A stretch of 64,000 bases of DNA, taken from positions 3,772,001 to 3,836,000 of the forward strand of contig NZ_CP150290.1 in NCBI RefSeq assembly GCF_038051995.1, read 5' to 3'. This DNA is from Paenibacillus sp. FSL H8-0537. Lineage in GTDB: Bacteria; Bacillota; Bacilli; Paenibacillales; Paenibacillaceae. This document shows, one piece after another, positions 1 through 8,973 of this stretch (positions are counted from its first letter, which is position 1; every line of letters starts with the position of its first letter). A program made the translations under genes and the position numbers. The notes under the pieces are model-generated. The model was not told where the DNA came from and searched no databases. It worked only from the letters and a program-made list of their open reading frames with translations.

Positions 1-638
1 ATCAGGGCATCAAACTTCCATTTCGTGTATGCCAAAACCTCACGCCCCTCAGCATTCCACGGCTTCAACACCTGTGAAGGCGTACCAGCAGCCTCAACCG
101 ATGTGTAGTTCAAAAATTTCGCAATTTCAAATGCTCTAGGCGCATGAAATTGATGGGTAATAATTAAAGCGCTCGCAAAACCTTCGCGCTCCATAATGGT
201 TTTGCTAAACAGCAGATTCTCATATGTGCTTGTCGATTGATCCTCCAGCAGCACCTTGTCCTCTGGAATGCCTTTATCAACCAAATACGTCTTCATTCCC
301 GCCGCCTCTGTGACAACTGCGCCTCCTGCATCAAGACCGCCGCTCATAATGAGCTTGTCCACCTTGCCCTGCTCATACAGCTTATAAGCAAAGTTTAGAC
401 GCTCTTTAAGTGCTGGACTTGGCACATTGTCCCAAAGTGCGGCACCGAGCACAATACCGACCTCTGCTTTCTTGCTCTCTTTAGCAGCATCATAGCTGTT
501 AATGACCCATAACACATAACCACACCAGAAAACCCCAGCAACCGTACACCATGCCAGCATACGAAACAGGAGCAGCCCCGGACGCTTATTCGTCCGCCGC
601 TTGCGCCGGCTGCTCCCTGTCCTTAGCATTTGCTTCAT
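1..638 (-). CDS. YdcF/SanA-like DUF218 membrane protein, cut by the window edge
   Basis: The start is ATG at 638-636; the 3' end lies beyond the left edge. The N-terminus is strongly basic (MKQMLRTGSSRRKRRTNKR) and followed by a single membrane segment of about 22 residues (AWCTVAGVFWCGYVLWVI). After it come the DUF218 hallmarks: a GIVLGAALW stretch, IMSGG with a following acidic/Thr run, a STSTYENL motif and LIITHQFH, in the order usual for YdcF/SanA proteins. Members of this family are envelope-associated; the biochemical role is unsettled. The start overlaps the stop of the upstream DUF402 gene by 4 bp (ATGA), so the two are probably translated together. Family assignment is firm, function is not. 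Confidence 0.85.
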   Translation of the reverse strand, partial: MKQMLRTGSSRRKRRTNKRPGLLLFRMLAWCTVAGVFWCGYVLWVINSYDAAKESKKAEVGIVLGAALWDNVPSPALKERLNFAYKLYEQGKVDKLIMSGGLDAGGAVVTEAAGMKTYLVDKGIPEDKVLLEDQSTSTYENLLFSKTIMEREGFASALIITHQFHAPRAFEIAKFLNYTSVEAAGTPSQVLKPWNAEGREVLAYTKWKFDAL

Positions 639-1192
639 GACTCGCTTAACTCCCCTGTCTTCTCCGCCAAGCTTTTGCGATGCTTCAAGCTTAGCGTAAA
701 ATAACGGAAACGCCCATTGCGGATATTGGAAAGCAGTCTGCCGGCTGTCTTGCGTGCCATAGCAGCCTCCTTACCAGTAACATCGCCCTGACGCAGCGCA
801 TCCTCAAGCTCATCCTCATCGAGCAGAAACACTTCTCCGCTTGGCAGCACAACTACATCAAGGAACAGATCATCGAACCAGGGAACCTGTTGATCCGTCA
901 GTCCCTGAGTCTTGCAAATGTCAATGTACCACTGTACAACACGGCCCTTGTCATCAAACATCGTCGTCACGACAAAATGCTCGCCACGAGGAAAATGCTG
1001 CATCCACAAATAGCCACGATCGGCCAGACACAGCCGACGTCCGTTGTACTCTTTCCAAAGCGGCTCACGCAATTCGTGAATGCGGTAAAAGGTTACCAAG
1101 CCTCGGAACTCATCATTGTCCAGCGTGATGCAAGAGTAGCTCTTGCGCAAAATGCGACGCCAGTTCGCACGGTCAGAAAATTTTCGTTTCAT
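635..1192 (-). CDS. DUF402 domain protein (YgaC/Ntdp-like)
   Basis: A 185-residue protein beginning MKRKFSDRANWRRI. The open frame continues upstream to 1336, but ATG 1192 has a GGAAAGG sequence 11 nt upstream and gives the family's usual length (about 180). The C-terminal half carries the DUF402 pattern: a WYIDICK strand, WFDDLFLDVVV and LLDEDELEDAL. Relatives include the Bacillus/Staphylococcus nucleoside tri- and diphosphate phosphatases (Ntdp), whose acidic residues bind metal; that activity is inferred here by family only. Its stop overlaps the start of the YdcF-like gene, which suggests a two-gene unit after the terminator at 1333-1368. Confidence 0.8.
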   Translation of the reverse strand: MKRKFSDRANWRRILRKSYSCITLDNDEFRGLVTFYRIHELREPLWKEYNGRRLCLADRGYLWMQHFPRGEHFVVTTMFDDKGRVVQWYIDICKTQGLTDQQVPWFDDLFLDVVVLPSGEVFLLDEDELEDALRQGDVTGKEAAMARKTAGRLLSNIRNGRFRYFTLSLKHRKSLAEKTGELSES

Positions 1193-1332
1193 ACGGAACG
1201 TACCTTTCCGTTGAGATAAGCCCTGAAGCAACGGCTTTCGAGGTAAAGGATAGCTTTGTAAAAAGCTTACCATAACCAGCCGCGCATCTCCACCCGACTT
1301 GAAAAATAAACCAAGCTCCACTTTCCCAAACT

Positions 1333-1368
1333 GCAAAATCGCCGCCCCGGTGACGGGACGGCGATAGC
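1333..1368 (-). terminator. Rho-independent terminator after the cyclophilin gene
   Basis: A GC-rich hairpin, ATCGCCG-C-CCCG paired with CGGG-A-CGGCGAT, is followed on the minus strand by TTTTGC. It sits directly after the stop of the cyclophilin gene at 1373 and separates it from the DUF402/YdcF pair. Confidence 0.6.
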
Positions 1369-1372
1369 AGTG

Positions 1373-2026
1373 CTATTTTTCCTCGATGACTATGTTTTGA
1401 ATAATGATATCTTCAAGCGGCTCATTATTGTCAACTGGTGTCTTGGCTATATCAGCCACCGTATCCATGCCGCTTATGACTTTGCCGAAAATCGAATAGT
1501 TCGGGTTCTGATTCAGATTCTCGGAGCCGGAGCCTGTGCAAATGAAAAATTGGCTGCCGCCTGTATTCGGCTTTCCAGCATTGGCCATTGCAACAATACC
1601 GGGCTCATATTTAATTTCCGTGTCCAGCTCGTCGGGAATCGAATAGCCAGGTGTCCCAACGCCGTTGCCTTGCGGATCACCGCCCTGAATCATAAATGAT
1701 TCAATAATGCGATGAAACGTCAAACCGTCATAGAAGCCATGGCGCGCCAGAAAAACAAAGTTATTTACCGTTATAGGCGCTTCATTAGCGTACAGCTTCA
1801 CAGTAAAATTCCCTTTATTCGTTGTAAATACGGCGGTATACGATTTATTGAGATCCAGCTCCATCTCCGGCATGCGCTCCCAGCGCATCACCTTTTCGGC
1901 ATTGCCGGATTCCGCCGCAGCTCCTTGACTGGTCAAGCTCCCTTTCGCTCCACAGCCGGCAAGCAATGTCATTATGAGGAGTGCCATTAGAAAAGCACTG
2001 CATACCGTCCACTGTTTCCTGCTCAT
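1373..2026 (-). CDS. Lipoprotein peptidyl-prolyl cis-trans isomerase (cyclophilin)
   Basis: A 217-residue secreted cyclophilin that should speed proline isomerisation in proteins folding outside the membrane. Residues 1-25 form a lipoprotein signal peptide ending in the lipobox LLAGC, so the mature protein is expected to be membrane anchored. The cyclophilin domain (about 60-215) shows FHRIIESFMIQGGDP, GIVAMANAGKPNTGGSQFFI and IFGKVISGMD, which include the catalytic Arg and substrate-pocket Phe/Gln residues. An AAGGAG ribosome binding site lies just upstream of the ATG. It is 33 bp downstream of the PBP1A gene on the same strand, so a joint role in envelope protein folding is plausible but inferred. 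Confidence 0.92.
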   Translation of the reverse strand: MSRKQWTVCSAFLMALLIMTLLAGCGAKGSLTSQGAAAESGNAEKVMRWERMPEMELDLNKSYTAVFTTNKGNFTVKLYANEAPITVNNFVFLARHGFYDGLTFHRIIESFMIQGGDPQGNGVGTPGYSIPDELDTEIKYEPGIVAMANAGKPNTGGSQFFICTGSGSENLNQNPNYSIFGKVISGMDTVADIAKTPVDNNEPLEDIIIQNIVIEEK

Positions 2027-2059
2027 TCTTGTAACCAGCTCCTTACGTATTGCCGCTTG

Positions 2060-4588
2060 CTACCCGGCTTCGTTAGTCGTTCCATCCCCTTGGGCGGGAT
2101 CCGGCGTCGCGTTCGCCGGATTGTCCTCGCCACCTGCGTTGCCGCCATTTTGCCAGCCTTCCTCTACTGGAGGGCTAGCAGGGTTATCCGTTGGCTCGGG
2201 ACTAACTGTCCCTGGGTCAATGGATTCAACCGGAGGCGTCTCCGTGCCCGGCGTCGGGGTTGGCGTCATGCCGCTGTCAGGACTGAAGGATGGCAGTTCA
2301 ATTTCACCTTCATCTGGATCAATGGAATCCATCGGGACGTCCGGAACATCAATAACCGTTTCGGGAATTTGTACGGTAATCGTCTCGGACTGCTTGCTAG
2401 TCAGGTTATTTTCCGCATCGATCGCTACGACATAATAGTCATACGTCATGCCTGGTGCTACTGACATATCATCAACCGTTGTACCAGCAGCATCAACAAA
2501 CAAGCTGTAATCTGCTTGGTCCATCGCTTTGCGATAAACCTTATACGAAATGCTGCTGCTTGCTGCACCTTGCCATGACAAAGCAACTTTCATTTGCTCC
2601 GGCACAAACACCGCATTAAAATTCGTGACTGCACCTACCTCTTTAACCGGCTCTTTCACGCCCTGCGGCTTCTTAAAGCTGGACTTCGGCATGTCTGCCA
2701 TCGCCTGCTTCATCACCTTGGAGAACATGGCTGCCGACTGGGCACTGCTCTTCTTGAGCACATGCTGCTCATCCGTTCGATCGTACCCCATCCATACAGC
2801 GGCAGTCCACTCTGGCGTGTAGCCTACAAACCAAGCATCACGGTTTGCGCTGGAGTTAAAGCCAGGAATACCGTGCTGAGTCGTACCCGTCTTGCCGGCA
2901 ACTGGGCGATCTATTGCCGCACCTGTTCCCGTACCGCCAGATTGGACAACCGTCTGCAGCATCTCGGTCATATACCAAGCGGTATCAGTATTCATGACCT
3001 GGTCTGCTGACGGAGCTTTATACGTATAAACAGCCGTATTGCTGCTCGTCGTAATTTCTCTAATGGTATGTGAATCAACGGTTTGGCCGCTGTTGGCAAA
3101 AGTACTGTAAGCAGTCGCCATCTGCAGCGGTGTAACACCTTCCGTCAATCCGCCAAGCGCAATCGCAAGATTGCGATCCTGGTCGCTCAGTTTAAAACCA
3201 AGCTTTGTCGCAAATTTCACGCCATTGCTAACGCCAATTTCATTCAGCGTCCATACGGCAGGCAAGTTGCGGGAATGCTTAACCGCCTCCTGCATCGTAA
3301 TCGGCGTTGCGCCTCTTGAATCTTTAGGGCAATAGTTGCCAAAGCAGGTTTTATCATTTTTCAAAACTGTCCACGGAAAATATTGACCGGTTTCTAGTGC
3401 CGGACCGTAAGAAGTAATCGGCTTGAATGCTGAGCCTGGCTGCCGCGGCAATTCCACGCGGTTCAAGCCTTTGCGTTCGTAATCACGTCCGCCTGCGATA
3501 GCCTGGATAGCCCCGTCCCGATGGTCAATAATGACCATTGCACCCTGAACCTTCTTATCGTCAACGCTTTCCTCGAAATTGGAATCGTCGGCAAATTCTT
3601 TTTCGACGACCATTTGCGCTTTTGGATTGAGCGTCGTATAGATCCGGTAACCGCCGATGCGCAGGTCCGTTTCGGTCATATCCGGCATCACTCTCAATGC
3701 TTCTTCTACTGCATAGTCAACAAACGCTTTGTAAGGCTCATCCTTGCTTTGTTCTACTGAAGGAGGAGTCACATAATCGACGGCCTTCGCCTCATCCATT
3801 TCGTCCTTCGTAATGTAGCCCTGATCATACATTAGCTGAAGTACAACTCCGCGGCGCACCTTGGAGCCTTCCGCATCATTTACAGGATTATAACGGCTTG
3901 GCGCCTTCGGCATTCCGGCAAGCGTAGCCATTTGCCAAAGCTTCAAGTCCTTCAGCTCGCTGTTGAAATAATATTTAGCAGCTCCCTTGACACCGTAAAC
4001 TCCTTTACCAAAGTAAATCCGATTTAAATAAAGCGTCAATATTTCTTCCTTCGTCTTGTTGTTTTCCAAAGCTACGGCAATGGAAGCTTCCGTCGCTTTC
4101 CGGAACAACGTTTTATCCGAGGATAAAAACATATTTTTAGCTAGCTGCTGAGTAATCGTACTTCCGCCCTCAACCGCGCTGCGAGCGATAACGTCCTTGA
4201 CGAGTGCCCGTCCAATCGCAAAAAAGTCGATGCCGGCATGCTCGTAAAAACGCTGATCCTCCGTCGCCACAACTGCATTCATCATTTCCTTCGGAATTTC
4301 ATCGTATTCGGCAATTTCACGATTTTCTTCTGCTGTAGACAATCGCGAAATTTCATCTCCATTCGCATCATAAACAATGGATGCTTCGCCCATGACCATC
4401 ATATCGGCTCTTTCCTTAAGCATCCGCTCTCCATTCAAAATAATAAGCGAATACCCGATGATACCGCACACAATAGCAATAACTACAGTGAAAAACAACA
4501 GGAAAAACCACGTTTTCCCCGACATTCTTCTTTTCTTCTTAGGCTTCGTTTTCTTCTCAGGTTGTGTTCTTTGCCTGCGATCAGCCAT
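2060..4588 (-). CDS. Class A penicillin-binding protein 1A (glycosyltransferase/transpeptidase)
   Basis: An 842-residue bifunctional peptidoglycan synthase. A short, very basic cytoplasmic tail (residues 1-25) precedes one membrane helix (about 26-50). The GT51 glycosyltransferase domain has the catalytic signature EDQRFYEHAG at about 110-119 and STITQQLAKN. The transpeptidase domain carries the three penicillin-binding motifs SAFKP (SxxK), SRN (SxN) and KTGTT. After about residue 650 comes a fibronectin type III-like domain and then a long Pro/Thr/Glu-rich tail (PTPTPGTETPP and similar), as in other Bacillota PBP1A proteins. The next gene downstream is the lipoprotein cyclophilin. The domain architecture leaves little doubt. 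Confidence 0.95.
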   Translation of the reverse strand: MADRRQRTQPEKKTKPKKKRRMSGKTWFFLLFFTVVIAIVCGIIGYSLIILNGERMLKERADMMVMGEASIVYDANGDEISRLSTAEENREIAEYDEIPKEMMNAVVATEDQRFYEHAGIDFFAIGRALVKDVIARSAVEGGSTITQQLAKNMFLSSDKTLFRKATEASIAVALENNKTKEEILTLYLNRIYFGKGVYGVKGAAKYYFNSELKDLKLWQMATLAGMPKAPSRYNPVNDAEGSKVRRGVVLQLMYDQGYITKDEMDEAKAVDYVTPPSVEQSKDEPYKAFVDYAVEEALRVMPDMTETDLRIGGYRIYTTLNPKAQMVVEKEFADDSNFEESVDDKKVQGAMVIIDHRDGAIQAIAGGRDYERKGLNRVELPRQPGSAFKPITSYGPALETGQYFPWTVLKNDKTCFGNYCPKDSRGATPITMQEAVKHSRNLPAVWTLNEIGVSNGVKFATKLGFKLSDQDRNLAIALGGLTEGVTPLQMATAYSTFANSGQTVDSHTIREITTSSNTAVYTYKAPSADQVMNTDTAWYMTEMLQTVVQSGGTGTGAAIDRPVAGKTGTTQHGIPGFNSSANRDAWFVGYTPEWTAAVWMGYDRTDEQHVLKKSSAQSAAMFSKVMKQAMADMPKSSFKKPQGVKEPVKEVGAVTNFNAVFVPEQMKVALSWQGAASSSISYKVYRKAMDQADYSLFVDAAGTTVDDMSVAPGMTYDYYVVAIDAENNLTSKQSETITVQIPETVIDVPDVPMDSIDPDEGEIELPSFSPDSGMTPTPTPGTETPPVESIDPGTVSPEPTDNPASPPVEEGWQNGGNAGGEDNPANATPDPAQGDGTTNEAG

Positions 4589-4649
4589 AGTGACTCCCCT
4601 CCTGCGCTTCTTCCTAGAAGCTGTCTGTCTTCTTATTTATACCCCCGGA

Positions 4650-4690
4650 ATGAAAAGGACAACCCCTGTTAAAGCGGGCTGCCCTTTCCT
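4650..4690 (-). terminator. Terminator after hfq
   Basis: On the minus strand a 12-bp stem (AAAGGGCAGCCC with GGGTTGTCCTTT, two G-U pairs) runs into TTTT. It lies between the hfq stop and the PBP1A start and probably ends the mutS-to-hfq transcript. Confidence 0.6.
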
Positions 4691-4747
4691 TCCGCTATCT
4701 AGTTAAACGCAGATCGCTATTAGAAAGTTTCACTAATGGCGTGCGCC

Positions 4748-4990
4748 TTACGAGTCAGAGCTGCTGTTGTCCTGCATGAGAGATACATTTCGCTGCGGAG
4801 TAAACGTCGAAATGGCATGCTTGTACACCATTTGTTGACGGCCTTCGCTATCAATAATAATGGTGAAGTTGTCAAACGCTTTAATAACGCCCCGGATTTG
4901 GAACCCGTTCATCAGGAAAACTGTAACAGGAATGTTATCTTTACGCAATTGGTTCAAGAACGTATCTTGAATGTTGATGGATTTGTTCAT
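4748..4990 (-). CDS. hfq: RNA chaperone Hfq
   Basis: An 80-residue Sm-like protein starting [17 protein letters not shown]. The Sm1 motif ([23 protein letters not shown]) and the Sm2 motif (YKHAISTF) are complete, so a hexameric ring that binds U-rich small RNAs and A-rich tails is expected. The C-terminal tail is short and Ser/Asp-rich (DNSSSDS), typical of Gram-positive Hfq. The start overlaps the end of miaA by 4 bp and has a GGAGG site. It is the last gene of the mutS-mutL-methyltransferase-miaA-hfq run; the miaA-hfq pairing is widely conserved. Confidence 0.97.
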   Translation of the reverse strand: MNKSINIQDTFLNQLRKDNIPVTVFLMNGFQIRGVIKAFDNFTIIIDSEGRQQMVYKHAISTFTPQRNVSLMQDNSSSDS

Positions 4991-6009
4991 TGGACGTTAC
5001 CTCCGTCTACTAATGATTGATTAGAAGTATATTCAAGATGGACTTGAAACTTTCCTGCTATTATACCATGAATCCGATGTAAATTGTTGTGAAAATTTTC
5101 CCCCATATCGATCCATTCGATATCTTTCATGTGACGAAACCATGACAATTGGCGCTTGGCAAAGCGTCTCGTGTCCCGTTTAAGCAAAGTTACCGCAGCC
5201 TCAAGCGTACATTCTCCCCGTAAAAATGACGCTATTTCCTTATAGCCGAGTCCCTGCATAGCTACTGCATGAGGCGGAACGCCGCGCGAAAGCAGCGCCT
5301 TCACTTCCTCGACCAGCCCCTGCTCCAGCATCTGGTCAATCCTCAGCTCAATCCGGCGGTAAAGCTCCGCCCGATCCATCGTCAGCCCGACGATACACAA
5401 TTCGTACGGGGATTCTTTTTTCTGACCCTCGAGCTGCTCAGATTGCTTGATGCCTGTTAAATGAAACACTTCAAGCGCACGTATAACGCGCCTTTGGTCA
5501 TTTGGATGCAGGCGCTCCGCGGACTTCGGATCAACGAGCGCGAGTCTCCCATGCAGCGCCTCGGCGCCGTGCGCTAAAGCGAACTGCTCCTGCTCCTGGC
5601 GAAAGGCCTCATCAGAGCCGCTCTCTGAAAATTCAAAGCCATAGCACACAGCTTCCACATAGAGGCCCGTGCCGCCAACGATGAAGGGCAGCTTCCCTCT
5701 AGCAGCAATCTCTTCAATACTGCTTCCGCAGCCCGCCTGAAAGTCTGCCACCGAATACGGGTCATCCGGATCACGAATATCAATTAAATGATGCGGGATG
5801 CCCTCGCGCTCTTCCAGAGGAAGCTTGGCTGTTCCGATGTCCATGCCGCGATAAACCTGCATCGAATCGCCCGAGATGATTTCCGCCTGCCAAGCTTTGG
5901 CCAACTCCAGGCTTAAATTGGTTTTGCCTACTGCCGTAGGGCCAATTAATACGAGCAAAGGCTGCTTTTTGCCCAGCGCGGTTACCCGCTTATTCTCTTG
6001 TTCTGGCAA
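4987..6009 (-). CDS. miaA: tRNA dimethylallyltransferase MiaA
   Basis: A 340-residue enzyme that transfers a dimethylallyl group to A37 of tRNAs reading UNN codons. The P-loop GPTAVGKT lies at about 22-29, followed by [24 protein letters not shown] and the [10 protein letters not shown] segment, all family hallmarks. The proposed start is a TTG codon at 6009 with GGAG nine bases upstream, inside the 3' end of the methyltransferase gene; no ATG fits before the P-loop, so the exact start is uncertain. It overlaps the upstream gene by 20 bp and hfq by 4 bp, which argues for one transcript. Confidence 0.95.
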   Translation of the reverse strand: MPEQENKRVTALGKKQPLLVLIGPTAVGKTNLSLELAKAWQAEIISGDSMQVYRGMDIGTAKLPLEEREGIPHHLIDIRDPDDPYSVADFQAGCGSSIEEIAARGKLPFIVGGTGLYVEAVCYGFEFSESGSDEAFRQEQEQFALAHGAEALHGRLALVDPKSAERLHPNDQRRVIRALEVFHLTGIKQSEQLEGQKKESPYELCIVGLTMDRAELYRRIELRIDQMLEQGLVEEVKALLSRGVPPHAVAMQGLGYKEIASFLRGECTLEAAVTLLKRDTRRFAKRQLSWFRHMKDIEWIDMGENFHNNLHRIHGIIAGKFQVHLEYTSNQSLVDGGNVQ

Positions 6010-6781
6010 CCTCTATCACTCCATAAGCAATTTTTGAAGAATGTAAATGCCGCCGCTCAAAGCCGAGTCTTGCAAACTCCTCGCTATGGCGATGCTCCTT
6101 AAGCACGACGGTTTTGCGCGCCACTCGCAGCGCTTCGGCCACTGCCTCGGCAGACAAGGCGCTGTCATTGACCAATTGGCGCAGCGGTTGAATCGAGCTC
6201 GACTCATGAATCGGCTGCCGGAACATCGGGTCAAAATATACAACGTCGACGCTTTGATCTGGCAGCTGCCGCAAATAGTCCAGATGGTTCATGCTGAGCA
6301 TGCGAATTCTGCGCATCGCCGCATCCACATCAGCAAGCCCCGATTCATAGACGGCAAGCCCTTCACGCACCAAGGCGCATAGCACCTGCTCGCTTTCAAT
6401 AGCGGTAACTTGTCCGGATGTGCCCGCCGCATAAGCGAACACGAGAGAATCAGAGGCAAGTCCAGCTGTACAATCTACAACTGTATCGCCTTCCTCGCAG
6501 CGGGAGAGCATGATGAGCGGATCTGTTTCTCCCCTTCGAAGCCGCTTGACTCTTACAAAAGCCATGCTGGGGTGAAAAAATAACGGCGTATCCGTCTGTC
6601 CTTCATAATACCTGACTTCGCGATCCGTCACAACAAACAGGCGAATCTCGGCCATCTCGGCGCCGATTTGCCGCAGCGTCATTCTGCCCCTCGCCTGATA
6701 AGGAACGGAGAGTTCACCTGCAATTCTTCTCGCCTTGGCTACCGTCGCCTCAGACGGACGATCGGCGGTCGTTACGATCAT
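5990..6781 (-). CDS. RsmJ-like class I SAM-dependent methyltransferase
   Basis: A 263-residue methyltransferase. Motif I appears as DCTAGLASDSLVFAYAAG and the catalytic region as YFDPMFRQP, which resembles the DPM[YF] motif of RsmJ, the enzyme that methylates G1516 of 16S rRNA in Gammaproteobacteria. Whether this Gram-positive relative has the same target is not known. It starts within the mutL stop (ATGA overlap) and overlaps miaA by 20 bp, so it is embedded in the DNA-repair/tRNA-modification operon. A nucleic acid substrate is the sensible guess. Confidence 0.85.
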   Translation of the reverse strand: MIVTTADRPSEATVAKARRIAGELSVPYQARGRMTLRQIGAEMAEIRLFVVTDREVRYYEGQTDTPLFFHPSMAFVRVKRLRRGETDPLIMLSRCEEGDTVVDCTAGLASDSLVFAYAAGTSGQVTAIESEQVLCALVREGLAVYESGLADVDAAMRRIRMLSMNHLDYLRQLPDQSVDVVYFDPMFRQPIHESSSIQPLRQLVNDSALSAEAVAEALRVARKTVVLKEHRHSEEFARLGFERRHLHSSKIAYGVIEVARTRE

Positions 6782-8937
6782 GACATCACCCGCTTAAACA
6801 TTTTTTCAAGCTGATAGGTGGACATATGCACGACTATCGGGCGTCCATGCGGACAGGTATACGGTTGATGGCACGCTCCAAGCCTTAAGAGCAGCGCTTC
6901 GCCCTCTTCCCGTGTAAGCCTGTCATTGGCTTTAATCGATGCTTTGCAAGAACACATAATAGCAGCCTTCTCGCGCAGCTTGGCAATATTTATCGATTTG
7001 CGCTCGGAGAGCAGCAGATCCGCCATTTCTTCAATAATGTCCTTCTCCTCGCCATCCGGCAGCCACTGCGGATAGGCTCGAACAAGAAACGTTTGGGAGC
7101 CAAATGGCTCAAGCTCGACGCCCGCTTCATTAAATAACGGCAGCATGCCGCGCAACTGCTCTGCCTCACCCGGCGTAAACTCCAGCGTAAGCGGCACTAG
7201 CAGCTGCTGGCTTGCAGCCTCGGGCATGCCAAACTTGGCATAATAATATTCATAATTGATTCGCTCATGCGCCGCATGCTGGTCAATTAAATACAGTCCT
7301 TCCTCCGACTGTGCCACTATATACGTGCCATGCAGCTGGCCAATCCAATGCAGCTCGGGAAAACCCGCTTCATTCGCTGCTGAAGGCTGCTCTGGAGCAG
7401 CTGGCGCTTGGCTGCCTTGTCCAAGATTCATGTCGGGCAAGGAGGCCGGATTAACAATGGCAGCAGCTTCACTGCTTAAATCGGCAGTTGCTGCCCCTAT
7501 GCCTTCCAATCCGTTGCCGGGCTCGTTTCCGTCTGCCACAGTCTGCGAGCTAGCCATGCTAGCCGCGTCTTGACGAATCCAGGAAGGCTCGGCTGGAAGC
7601 GGAGCGTCTTGGCTTTGCGACGGCGAACGATTCGCCGCAACACGTCCATGGGGCTGCTTTGCCTCAGAGGCAATGTTCTCCCATGCTGCGCCTGCTTCGC
7701 GCGCCATACCATTTCCAGTCTGGGCAGGCTTGTACAAACGTTCCGCCGCATCCTTCGGCACAAATTCTCTAGGAGCACCTTGTCCAAATGGGGAATAAGG
7801 TGCTTGCGCAATCGTCTTGTCCCCTTTGCTGCCTCCCGCTGGTGAAGACGGTGCTTTGGGCTCCGGACGATGAAAGGACATGGCTCCCTGAACGAATACC
7901 GGACCGGACCTTTTCTGGTTATGTATAGAATCCGGGCCTGGAATGTGACGCTCCTTGCCAAGTGCAGTCTGTATAGCCGACTCAACGAGCGTCCGCAGCT
8001 CTGCTTCCTTGCTGAAGCGAACCTCCATTTTGGAGGGATGTACGTTTACATCAAGCAGGCTCGGATGCATGCCAATTTCAATAATCGCAAGCGGAAAACG
8101 ATTAATCGGCAGCAGCGTATGATATGCCTGAAGCATCGCCTGATTAACCGCATGGCTGCGAATATACCGCCCATTCACAATGACGGTTATGCCATTGCGA
8201 TTCGACCGTGTCAGCTCAGGCTTGGAAATATAGCCTAACAGCTCATAATCCGGGCTTTCGCCTTGTATTGCCATCATTGCCTTGGCCGTATTCGAGCCGT
8301 AAATAGCAGCGATTACTTGCAGACGGTCGCCTGTACCAAGCGTTCGCAGCAGCGTATTGCCATTGTGCTTAAGTGTAAAAGCGATGCCGGGATGCGCAAG
8401 CGCAATACGGTAAATATAATCTGAAATATGTCCAAGCTCGGTTTGCACCGCCTTCATATATTTCAACCGGGCAGGCGTATTGTAAAACAAGTCGCGCACC
8501 GTCATATCCGTACCTTGCGGAGTAGCAGCCGGAATGCTGGCCGTTATCGTTCCGCCTTCGATGGACAGCTTATGGCCTAAGCCGGTCTGTCCGGTAGAAG
8601 ACAAGCATTCCAGCCGAGAAACGGCCGCGATACTTGGCAGCGCCTCGCCGCGAAAGCCTAGGCTTGCGATGCGGAACAAGTCGCTGCTCGTGGCAATTTT
8701 GCTTGTGGCATGGCGCTGGAATGCCGTTTCAATTTCTTCGGCAGGAATGCCGGAGCCATTGTCAATAACACGAATAAGGTTTAAGCCGCCCTCTTCCACT
8801 GTGATGTCGATTGTGGAGCTGCCGGCATCGACAGCATTTTCGACCAGCTCCTTAATAACCGAAGCAGGCCTTTCTACCACTTCGCCTGCGGCAATCTGAT
8901 TCGCGAGCTGCTCGTCCAGCACGAGAATTTTACCCAT
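6778..8937 (-). CDS. mutL: DNA mismatch repair protein MutL
   Basis: A 719-residue protein from ATG 8937, which has AAGGAGGAG nine bases upstream; a GTG 21 bp earlier is inside that ribosome binding site and is rejected. The N-terminal GHKL ATPase shows IAAGEVVERPASVIKELVENAVDAG, DNGSGI and the GFRGEAL lid. A long low-complexity linker (about 340-520) is rich in Ser/Pro/Gln. The C-terminal domain has the metal-dependent nuclease motif DQHAAHERINYE (DQHAx2Ex4E), plus CSCKAS and CPHGRP, so this MutL should nick DNA, as in most bacteria without MutH. It follows mutS by 36 bp. Confidence 0.97.
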   Translation of the reverse strand: MGKILVLDEQLANQIAAGEVVERPASVIKELVENAVDAGSSTIDITVEEGGLNLIRVIDNGSGIPAEEIETAFQRHATSKIATSSDLFRIASLGFRGEALPSIAAVSRLECLSSTGQTGLGHKLSIEGGTITASIPAATPQGTDMTVRDLFYNTPARLKYMKAVQTELGHISDYIYRIALAHPGIAFTLKHNGNTLLRTLGTGDRLQVIAAIYGSNTAKAMMAIQGESPDYELLGYISKPELTRSNRNGITVIVNGRYIRSHAVNQAMLQAYHTLLPINRFPLAIIEIGMHPSLLDVNVHPSKMEVRFSKEAELRTLVESAIQTALGKERHIPGPDSIHNQKRSGPVFVQGAMSFHRPEPKAPSSPAGGSKGDKTIAQAPYSPFGQGAPREFVPKDAAERLYKPAQTGNGMAREAGAAWENIASEAKQPHGRVAANRSPSQSQDAPLPAEPSWIRQDAASMASSQTVADGNEPGNGLEGIGAATADLSSEAAAIVNPASLPDMNLGQGSQAPAAPEQPSAANEAGFPELHWIGQLHGTYIVAQSEEGLYLIDQHAAHERINYEYYYAKFGMPEAASQQLLVPLTLEFTPGEAEQLRGMLPLFNEAGVELEPFGSQTFLVRAYPQWLPDGEEKDIIEEMADLLLSERKSINIAKLREKAAIMCSCKASIKANDRLTREEGEALLLRLGACHQPYTCPHGRPIVVHMSTYQLEKMFKRVMS

Positions 8938-8973
8938 TTGTATGCTCCTCCTTCCCACGCGGACTTGCCGCTT

